Source: an uncultured Caryophanales bacterium (GTDB lineage Bacteria > Bacillota_I > Bacilli_A > Acholeplasmatales > Anaeroplasmataceae). From it: a stretch of 5,263 nt of DNA. The translations under genes were made by a program, and so were the position numbers. Positions 1-5,263 of the stretch are shown one piece after another (the first letter of the stretch is position 1; each line of letters opens with the position of its first letter). A model generated the notes under the pieces. That model searched no databases. It saw only the letters and a list, made by a program, of their open reading frames with translations, and was not told the DNA's origin. Location: NCBI GenBank assembly GCA_937885165.1, contig CAKZZJ010000174.1, positions 1-5,263 on the forward strand, in the 5' to 3' direction.

Positions 1-2049
1 CATATGTATTCTTATATCTGGTGAATCTACTTCTGCCCAAGAACAACCACTTACAGAAAGATATAATCTATTTGGTTCAAAGCCTGAAACATTATAATTT
101 ATATCGCCTGTTGAATAACAAGCTCTAAGACCAAAGCCTGCATCATTTGATCCTTCATACCATGCATAATTATAACCAGCAATACCACCAATTGAGATAA
201 TTCCTGATACGCTACCTCTGTTATAACATCCATATATTCCGGCATTAGCGAAATGTTCTTTTCCAAGCTCATTGATTCCATCAGAACCATTTCTACCAAC
301 GATACCACCAGCATATGCTGTACAAGTTACTGTGCCTTTGTTGTAACAATATGAAACCATTGTGTCATATTGCATACCTTCGTTTGTATAGATATTGTAA
401 TTGTAGCCAACGATACCACCAGCATAGATATCGCCTTTAATATCACCATTGTTACCACATTTAGTAACTAAACCAGCATTACGGCCAACAATTCCGCCGA
501 TAGTTGAGGCACCACTTACGATACCATTGTTGATACAATGCTCAATTGTACCAGCATTATATATTGCAAAGCCACCAGCTTCATTATTTCCATATACCGT
601 AAAGCCTCTTTCTAATGTACAATCTTTAATGGTTCCTCTATTTATTGATACTAAACCAGAAGCACCATCTTTTACGGCTGTTACATTACCAGAAACTAAA
701 GTAATGTTTTCAATTGTACCGCTATTTGTATAAGCTAAAATTGAACATTCACCGCCCTTTTCGTGCATGATTCCATCATTTGTTCGATTAGTCCATGTAC
801 GCCAAGCGGTATTTTCAATTTTTAGATTTTTAATTTTACCAGTTTTAGTAATTGAATCAAAGATTGAGCTATAACCATCTTTATAATAAACTACGATATT
901 TTTAAGAGAATGATTATCGCCATCGATTACTCCAGATAAACTACCTAGATTATAAAAATTACTATAATCTTCATCATTTTCTGGTGTATATTCTTTAAAT
1001 GCTATATCATTTGTAAGCTTATAATATTTTGCTTGACCCATAGCTTCATAATATTCGATATAGCGTAAGTGAGCTGTTGTGCTGATTAAGAATGGATCAT
1101 CTTCTGTTCCACTTCCTTCTTCTTCTTTGAAGTAAGTAACATCAGTTGCTAGAGAATCATTGATATTTAAATCAGTATTTCCAGCCCACATAGATTGGAT
1201 TAAGAAATGTCCTTCACGGTCACTTGCTAAAGCATTTATTTCATCACTTGTACTTGAAGTAACTGTGTTATAAACATCCTTAAAATAATATATATTTGCT
1301 CCTTCAACTTTATCAAATGTAAGAATGTCACCTTCCATATGAACATTAGTTGGAGCAGCTAAAGATAGCGATTTAGATGTTGGATTATAAATTAATTTAA
1401 TTTTTGCACTATCTTTATAATATATTCCATCACCAACATAATTTATTGAAATATCGCTAACTGTATTTACGCTAGCTAAATCAAAGCTTGTGGCATCACT
1501 TGCTAACTTATTTTCTTTATTTCCTACAATAACAACAGGATATGGTTTTGAAATACCTTCAAAATCTGTTATGTTTGCTTTAGTCCAAGATATAACTGTA
1601 CCATCAATTCCACTTACTGTTGGTGTAAGAATTGGACTACCTTCGTAATTATAGGTTAAAGTATCGCTCCATCCACTTTCATATTCGGCATTAGCTGCTT
1701 GTACTTTAATTGAAAATTTACCATCAGTAGGAAGAGTATCTAATGTAAGTAAATCAAAGTTTGTAAATCTTACCGTTTTAACATTACCATTTACATCAAC
1801 TCTATATTCACTTGCACCAGTTACACGTCCCCAAGTAACTTTTCCTACACCATCAACTTTAACATTTTTTGGTGTATCTACGTTACTTAATTCTGTAGTG
1901 GTTGCAGGTGGATTTTCTCCACCTGTTGTTCCACCATTTGAACTTGATATATCTTCGCTATCTCCTGAGCAGGAAATAAGCACAAAAGCTAAGGCAAATA
2001 CTGTAAATAAAGTAGCAATTAAGGAAAACAATTTACTTTTTTTACTCAT
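1..2049 (-). CDS. Surface lipoprotein with Fn3-like modules and GLUG-type beta-helix (3' end outside window)
   Basis: An uninterrupted frame of 683 codons runs from ATG at 2049-2047 to the left edge; no stop is reached, so the C-terminus is missing. Residues 1-27 are a lipoprotein signal peptide (KK-rich start, hydrophobic core, lipobox L24-I25-S26-C27), followed by a Ser/Gly/Thr-rich linker to about residue 57. Residues about 58-135 resemble an Fn3 module (W73, then V-x-G-A-x-x-Y at 76-82, and a late W127). Two weaker beta modules follow at about 137-222 and 230-308. A GSGTEDDPF motif near 313 introduces a right-handed beta-helix typical of GLUG proteins. Its coils begin at about 435, 463, 491, 517, 543, 580 and 620, with GGIVGRN or GGIVGYN cores. 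The start is fixed by the lipobox and by AGGGAGG four bases upstream. It lies 13 nt after the amylase gene and is probably co-transcribed. It should be a membrane-anchored binding or adhesion protein; no catalytic motif is visible. The ligand is unknown. Confidence 0.9.
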   Translation of the reverse strand, partial: MSKKSKLFSLIATLFTVFALAFVLISCSGDSEDISSSNGGTTGGENPPATTTELSNVDTPKNVKVDGVGKVTWGRVTGASEYRVDVNGNVKTVRFTNFDLLTLDTLPTDGKFSIKVQAANAEYESGWSDTLTYNYEGSPILTPTVSGIDGTVISWTKANITDFEGISKPYPVVIVGNKENKLASDATSFDLASVNTVSDISINYVGDGIYYKDSAKIKLIYNPTSKSLSLAAPTNVHMEGDILTFDKVEGANIYYFKDVYNTVTSSTSDEINALASDREGHFLIQSMWAGNTDLNINDSLATDVTYFKEEEGSGTEDDPFLISTTAHLRYIEYYEAMGQAKYYKLTNDIAFKEYTPENDEDYSNFYNLGSLSGVIDGDNHSLKNIVVYYKDGYSSIFDSITKTGKIKNLKIENTAWRTWTNRTNDGIMHEKGGECSILAYTNSGTIENITLVSGNVTAVKDGASGLVSINRGTIKDCTLERGFTVYGNNEAGGFAIYNAGTIEHCINNGIVSGASTIGGIVGRNAGLVTKCGNNGDIKGDIYAGGIVGYNYNIYTNEGMQYDTMVSYCYNKGTVTCTAYAGGIVGRNGSDGINELGKEHFANAGIYGCYNRGSVSGIISIGGIAGYNYAWYEGSNDAGFGLRACYSTGDINYNVSGFEPNRLYLSVSGCSWAEVDSPDIRIHM
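100..747 (-). repeat. GLUG-type beta-helix coil array within the lipoprotein gene
   Basis: Seven protein coils can be aligned on the motif [A/I]-G-G-I-[V/A]-G-x-N, at residues 435 (degenerate), 463, 491, 517, 543, 580 and 620. The steps are 28, 28, 26, 26, 37 and 40 residues. A Cys recurs in the second half of each of the last six coils (residues 477, 505, 531, 568, 608, 644), usually in C-x-N-x-G or C-Y-N-x-G. In five of six cases where the next coil is visible the Cys lies 12 residues (once 14) before that coil's start; the last Cys has no following coil in view. At DNA level a 20-base stretch, CCAACGATACCACCAGCATA on the plus strand, is identical at 296-315 and 407-426. The two copies are 111 bases (37 codons) apart, which suggests coil duplication. 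Confidence 0.8.
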
Positions 2050-2053
2050 AATG

Positions 2054-2060
2054 CCTCCCT
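2054..2060 (-). promoter_or_regulatory. Ribosome binding site of the GLUG lipoprotein gene
   Basis: The mRNA reads AGGGAGG, then CATT, then the ATG at 2049-2047. The core GGAGG is strong, but the spacing of four bases is at the short end. The site begins three bases after the amylase TAA stop (2065-2063), so ribosomes finishing the amylase can re-initiate here. It also decides the start of the downstream lipoprotein. Confidence 0.8.
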
Positions 2061-2062
2061 AA

Positions 2063-4876
2063 TTAAGATAATTTAACAACTATAGTACCACCAGAAGGTA
2101 GTGTAGTTTTTGATCCACCAGGTGTTACAGCTACAACATCGTAGTTGTTAAAGATAGAAAGGTTAGTATAATCACTAGAATCAAAATTAGTTACAATCCA
2201 ATAAGTTGTTCCTTGATATGTTCTTGTGAATGAGAATAATGCTTGAGCTACGTTTCCTGGATTCCATTCAACTGGTTTATAAGCATATTCACCATACCTT
2301 ATTACAGCATCATTTGATTTTAAATTTGTCCAATAACGTACATAATTTAAGAATGAATTTGTATCCTTATCTTGTTCTTCTGCACCTGAGACTGTCTTAT
2401 TATAGTCATCCCATCTTACATAATATGTTGCATCACCTGAAATAGAGAAGTGAGTAATATAATTACTGCCGCCATTATCATAATCTTTTGTTGTCCACTT
2501 AAATGGTTGACGGTACTGTCTATCTACGTGTGGACTAGTCTTTGTTTGACCTGTCTCATAATTGCTTGACATACCAAGCTCATCGCCATAATAGATATAT
2601 GATACTCCTGGAAGACACATCATAGTTGCGATAATAGCTTTTGAATATTTTTCAGCAAAATCTTTATTTGCTGCAGTAACAGTACCTGCAGTCCAGTTAG
2701 CTCCACTATAGGTTCTTACGACATTATTCATTAGTCTTGGGATATCGTGATTAGAAGTGAATAGCGAATCAACTACATCAGCGTTGTTGTTTGCTGTACC
2801 TTCAAGGCCGTATTTAGAATAAGCTTTTTCAGTTCCTAATACACCTTCGAAATCCCATTCTCCGCCTCTTAATTTATTAGTGTTTGTTCCTGTTGGAACA
2901 GAGCCACCTGAAGATGTGCTGTTACCTGCAAGACTTGCAGAGGCTGTAGGATATGTTGCAAGTTCACCGAAGTTGTAATACATATAGAAGTCTAACATAC
3001 CATCAAATGCTGAATAATATGGAGCTACATTATATGCATGGCCATCGAAGTTTTCACCAACTAGATAGCAGTTAGGATATTCTGCTTTAATTTCATTTGC
3101 AAAATATGTAAAGAAGTTGATATTCTTTGTTAAGTTAGAACTATAATCTGATTCTGTATCAGCATCATAATCAGAAATTATGATGTCAGATGCACTTGGT
3201 GTAACTTCATCCGCCATATAGATATGCTTAACTGCATCAATTCTAAATCCATCTACACCCTTACCATTACCTAAAATACCTAACCAATATTTAGCTACAT
3301 CAACGATTGCGTCTCTTGTACCTTGATAATCGTAATTAAGTTCTGGCATTGATGGAGAGAATTTACCATAATATGAATATGCATATTCGCTATATGGATA
3401 CCAGTCAGATGATAAATCAGTTTCTTTTTCATGGTTTCTCCATTGATAGAAGTTACGATATTGCGTACCATCTTCACCAACAATTAATTTAGCTGAATTT
3501 TGGAACCATACGTTATTTGTTGAAGTGTGGTTTAGTACTAAGTCCATAACTACCTTGATATTGTTATCGTGAGCAATTTCAAGCAATTCTTTATAGTCAG
3601 CTAAAGTACCAAATTTAGGATCTACTTCTTTGTAGTCGATAATATCATAGCCGTGGTAACTATCAGATAATTGAATTGGTGTTAACCAAATTACATCTAC
3701 ATTTAATTTCTTAATGTAGTCAAAGTTGCTGATGATACCTCTGATATCACCCATACCATCACCATCAGAATCAGCAAATGAAGATACCATAATTTGATAT
3801 CCAACACCCGTAACTGTATCAAATAATTGTGTACCGTATTTTAATTTTAGGATTTCACTACTATTTACATTTGAAATAGATACGTGTGAACCATCATCAT
3901 TTTCGTATGGATTTACGATAGTTTTTTGATTTGTTATATGGTATACGAAGCTTGAGACATTATCTTGAACACAGAATATATGTAAGCTTCCATTATCCCA
4001 TATTGCATCTTCAATATTGAATAGTTGGTCTGCATTACCATCACTTCTCCAGTGAGTACCTGAATCTTTACTATCTTTATAAACAATTAAGAAACCAGAT
4101 CTTGGGTTCATATAATTGCTAGGATTTTTGATATCGTTATGTTTATAATTTTCTGCTACTGCTGAATTAATTAGGAATTGCATTGGTTCATTTCCTTCTT
4201 TTCCAGCATCAGTGTATTTAACTGTCATATCGATATCACATGTAGCACCAGCGATATCATCAATTACGATATTGCCATTTGCATCACGAATCCAATCAAA
4301 TTCTCTTCCGGCATATTGATATGGCCAAACCCAAAGATTAAGTGGTTCATAATCAGAAGCTACATTATTAAATCTCATGTAGTGAATATATAAGTGACCT
4401 TCTTCTGATGATGTATTAAGCTCATTTTCATAATCTTGTAATGTATCATCACTCACAGAAGAAATCCATTTTGCATATAGACATAAATTTTTAGCCGGCA
4501 TTGTTTTGAATTCAAATTTATTTGTCATCTTTGCTGGATCTTCATTATAATCAGTATACCAACCATCAAAAGTGTGATATGCCCATTTTGGATCTTCTGG
4601 TGCACTTATTGGATCGCCAGCTTTAATGTTTGTCATCGCCTCAACTTGACTAGCACCATTTCCTGTGTAAAAGGCAATCTTGTATAACGCAATTGGATTA
4701 CCATTTTCATCAACAGTTTGTACAGGAGTTGGATCCACTGTTGTTGGTACTTCACCAGATGTTGAAGTAGGTTCTTCATCACCTGATGAGCACGCAACTG
4801 CTAGAATAAGGGTTAAGGTTAATACAAATAAGAGCATTAAGCTTTTGATGATTGTTTTTAATTTGTTATTAATCAT
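2063..4876 (-). CDS. GH13 alpha-amylase family lipoprotein with InlB-type repeat and CBM41-like region
   Basis: A complete 937-residue glycoside hydrolase that should cleave alpha-1,4 (possibly also alpha-1,6) glucan bonds at the cell surface. Residues 1-29 form a lipoprotein signal peptide ending in LAVAC (Cys29), followed by an acidic Ser/Thr/Pro linker. Residues 65-137 are an InlB B-type (Listeria-Bacteroides) repeat with the F-x-G-W-Y core at 103-107 and a closing AKW. Residues about 160-315 resemble the CBM41/PUD pullulanase module (LYIHYMR, then LNLWVW at 179-184). The GH13 barrel spans about 355-790. Visible motifs are the metal-site-like DSDGDGMGD (369-377), region I DLVLNH (445-450), region V MPELN (510-514), region II GFRIDAVKH with nucleophile D547, region III GEN with acid/base E608, and region IV NHD with D711. 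The C-terminal beta domain runs from about 840 to 937. All catalytic residues are present, so it is predicted active. MPELN is close to the MPDLN motif of the GH13_36-type intermediate group, but the subfamily and exact specificity are inference. The start is supported by the lipobox and AAGGAG eight bases upstream. Confidence 0.96.
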   Translation of the reverse strand: MINNKLKTIIKSLMLLFVLTLTLILAVACSSGDEEPTSTSGEVPTTVDPTPVQTVDENGNPIALYKIAFYTGNGASQVEAMTNIKAGDPISAPEDPKWAYHTFDGWYTDYNEDPAKMTNKFEFKTMPAKNLCLYAKWISSVSDDTLQDYENELNTSSEEGHLYIHYMRFNNVASDYEPLNLWVWPYQYAGREFDWIRDANGNIVIDDIAGATCDIDMTVKYTDAGKEGNEPMQFLINSAVAENYKHNDIKNPSNYMNPRSGFLIVYKDSKDSGTHWRSDGNADQLFNIEDAIWDNGSLHIFCVQDNVSSFVYHITNQKTIVNPYENDDGSHVSISNVNSSEILKLKYGTQLFDTVTGVGYQIMVSSFADSDGDGMGDIRGIISNFDYIKKLNVDVIWLTPIQLSDSYHGYDIIDYKEVDPKFGTLADYKELLEIAHDNNIKVVMDLVLNHTSTNNVWFQNSAKLIVGEDGTQYRNFYQWRNHEKETDLSSDWYPYSEYAYSYYGKFSPSMPELNYDYQGTRDAIVDVAKYWLGILGNGKGVDGFRIDAVKHIYMADEVTPSASDIIISDYDADTESDYSSNLTKNINFFTYFANEIKAEYPNCYLVGENFDGHAYNVAPYYSAFDGMLDFYMYYNFGELATYPTASASLAGNSTSSGGSVPTGTNTNKLRGGEWDFEGVLGTEKAYSKYGLEGTANNNADVVDSLFTSNHDIPRLMNNVVRTYSGANWTAGTVTAANKDFAEKYSKAIIATMMCLPGVSYIYYGDELGMSSNYETGQTKTSPHVDRQYRQPFKWTTKDYDNGGSNYITHFSISGDATYYVRWDDYNKTVSGAEEQDKDTNSFLNYVRYWTNLKSNDAVIRYGEYAYKPVEWNPGNVAQALFSFTRTYQGTTYWIVTNFDSSDYTNLSIFNNYDVVAVTPGGSKTTLPSGGTIVVKLS

Positions 4877-4884
4877 ACTTACCT

Positions 4885-4890
4885 CTCCTT
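4885..4890 (-). promoter_or_regulatory. Ribosome binding site of the amylase gene
   Basis: The mRNA reads AAGGAG, then AGGTAAGT (eight bases), then the ATG at 4876-4874. This is near-consensus sequence and spacing. It confirms the start that gives a complete lipoprotein signal peptide. Confidence 0.85.
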
Positions 4891-4895
4891 CTTTT

Positions 4896-4915
4896 TGTGC
4901 GCATGCGCGTGCGCA
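4896..4915 (-). promoter_or_regulatory. GC-rich alternating TGCGCA tract; candidate operator or 5'-UTR hairpin
   Basis: On the plus strand 4898-4915 reads TGCGCA-TGCGCG-TGCGCA, a striking GC island in AT-rich surroundings. From 4896 to 4915 pyrimidine and purine alternate without a break for 20 bases, a pattern known to favour Z-DNA. Because TGCGCA is self-complementary, the outer copies (4898-4903 and 4910-4915) can also form a 6-bp stem with a 6-base loop in the mRNA, seven bases before AAGGAG. GCGCATGCGC (4899-4908) is a perfect 10-bp palindrome. The position just downstream of the candidate -10 would suit a repressor operator. No regulator gene is in the window, so regulation is inferred from position and symmetry only. 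Confidence 0.45.
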
Positions 4916-4943
4916 ATATTATTAAAGGCACATTTTTATGCAA
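4916..4943 (-). promoter_or_regulatory. Candidate promoter for the amylase-GLUG gene pair
   Basis: On the minus strand TTGCAT (4943-4938) is followed 16 bases later by TAATAT (4921-4916), a weak match to -35 (3 of 6) and -10 (4 of 6). Transcription would start near 4910-4907, inside the TGCGCA tract, leaving a leader of roughly 33 bases. The match is modest in an AT-rich region where such boxes occur by chance; its support is mainly position. Confidence 0.3.
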
Positions 4944-4975
4944 TTTAAAAAGAATGCAATTTTAATGTGCCTTTA
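4923..4975. repeat. Long inverted repeat upstream of the amylase
   Basis: AAAGGCACATT at 4924-4934 is exactly complementary to AATGTGCCTTT at 4964-4974, and one more pair (4923/4975) extends the stem to 12 bp. The 29-base loop contains a direct repeat of ATGCAATTT (4938-4946 and 4954-4962, period 16). The loop is long for an intrinsic terminator and no T-run follows on the minus strand. Paired half-sites for a DNA-binding protein, or a structured RNA leader, are the main alternatives. It overlaps the candidate promoter. Confidence 0.6.
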
Positions 4976-5015
4976 TTAATGTTGAATAAGTATTAAATTA
5001 TGCGTAAATTAATCT

Positions 5016-5076
5016 TAAGACACATAGAAAAACATTAATTACTAAACATAATTTAATTATAGATCTATGTGTTTTA
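5016..5076 (-). repeat. Inverted repeat overlapping the upstream stop codon, possible terminator
   Basis: ACACATAGA at 5020-5028 is exactly complementary to TCTATGTGT at 5064-5072. After one mismatch, three more pairs (5016-5018 with 5074-5076) take the stem into the TAA stop of the upstream gene. Within the 35-base loop a second small stem, TAATTA/TAATTA, is possible. On the minus strand the stem is followed by CTTAAG rather than a T-run, so Rho-independent termination there is not well supported. On the plus strand it is followed by TTTATTGTTTT. It most likely marks the end of the upstream transcription unit. Confidence 0.4.
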
Positions 5077-5263
5077 TTGTTTTACAGGGTAAATTAAATT
5101 ATTATTGTTGACATATACTATATATGTGCCAGTTTCTGCTGTAAATTCATTTCCAAATTCTAATGCAGTTCCATCCATTTCAACAACTAAATTATCACCA
5201 GCTGTTAAATTAATTTGGAAAACATAATTATCATTACCTTTGTCTTGTTCAGTTACTTGTTGT
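5074..5263 (-). CDS. C-terminal fragment of a probable extracellular protein (5' end outside window)
   Basis: The frame enters from the right edge (first full codon at 5262-5260) and ends with TAA at 5076-5074, giving 62 residues. I do not recognise the family. The fragment begins QQVTEQDKGN and then alternates hydrophobic and polar residues: VFQINLTAGDNLVVEMDG, later TGTYIVYVNNNN and a final LIYPVKQ. That is the look of a small beta-sandwich. The L-x-A-G-D and G-T-Y-x-V-Y-V patterns recall the terminal beta modules of starch-binding or other carbohydrate-active surface proteins, which would fit the neighbouring amylase, but this is a resemblance from memory only. It is on the same strand as the amylase with a 197-nt gap, so it may belong to the same locus but a separate transcription unit. 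Confidence 0.75.
   Translation of the reverse strand, partial: QQVTEQDKGNDNYVFQINLTAGDNLVVEMDGTALEFGNEFTAETGTYIVYVNNNNLIYPVKQ

Noticed and set aside
99..314. Minus-strand frame of 71 codons inside the GLUG gene
   Set aside because: It is out of frame with the continuous 683-codon reading that has a lipobox, Fn3-like modules and beta-helix coils; Met/Leu/Val-rich noise.
449..733. Open plus-strand frame rich in Pro and Leu
   Set aside because: It lies opposite the GLUG repeats and its Pro/Ala/Thr composition is the antisense reading of Gly/Asn/Val codons; there is no ribosome binding site or domain.
1..2049. IgA-specific metallopeptidase (M26) identity, because GLUG motifs occur in that family
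   Set aside because: No HExxH zinc motif or other peptidase signature is visible in the 683 residues, and GLUG repeats occur in many non-protease surface proteins. The unseen C-terminus keeps a small possibility open.
4898..4915. TGCGCA units as a CRISPR-like or catabolite (cre) element
   Set aside because: The units are contiguous hexamers without spacers, so not CRISPR. Against the cre consensus only the flanking TG and central CG agree, which is too little to call.
4680..4925. Open plus-strand frame reaching into the intergenic region
   Set aside because: It is antisense to the signal peptide and linker of the amylase, has no Shine-Dalgarno, and encodes no recognisable protein.
4877..5073. 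Known riboswitch or T-box in the 197-nt leader
   Set aside because: I recognise no conserved riboswitch or T-box core sequence; only the inverted repeats and the TGCGCA tract stand out.
5108..5113. Perfect TTGACA on the plus strand
   Set aside because: No -10 box follows at 16-18 bases, it lies inside the upstream gene on the other strand, and no plus-strand gene is downstream.

Overview
The window is AT-rich and every supported gene lies on the minus strand, so transcription runs from right to left. Three features suggest a low-GC Gram-positive bacterium (Bacillota or a gut Mycoplasmatota/Erysipelotrichia-like lineage): strong AGGAG-type ribosome binding sites, two lipoprotein signal peptides with a lipobox Cys, and a Listeria-Bacteroides (InlB B-type) repeat. 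No TGA codon is needed to keep the frames open, so the standard bacterial code is sufficient. The lineage is inferred from style, not from a marker gene.

Layout in transcription order. (1) 5263-5074 is the 3' end of a gene that enters from the right edge; its last 62 residues look like a small beta-rich extracellular domain. (2) 5073-4877 is a 197-nt intergenic region. It holds two long inverted repeats, a weak candidate promoter, and a GC-rich, perfectly alternating pyrimidine/purine tract of 20 nt built on TGCGCA units, just upstream of a strong Shine-Dalgarno. (3) 4876-2063 is a complete 937-residue surface lipoprotein amylase: lipobox Cys29, InlB-type repeat, a CBM41/PUD-like starch-binding region, then a GH13 catalytic domain with all catalytic residues and a C-terminal beta domain. 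(4) After a 13-nt gap, 2049-1 is a second lipoprotein, open at the left edge, with 683 codons visible. It has a lipobox Cys27, about three Fn3-like modules, and a GLUG-type beta-helix with one stacked Cys in most coils.

Interpretation: genes 3 and 4 form a tight pair, very probably co-transcribed. The amylase would bind and cut alpha-glucans at the outer face of the membrane. The GLUG protein could be a partner surface adhesin or polysaccharide/host-binding scaffold, but its ligand cannot be read from sequence. The alternating GC tract overlaps the predicted transcription start of the pair and is the best candidate for its regulatory site. I found no RNA genes, CRISPR array, insertion sequence or phage-type genes.
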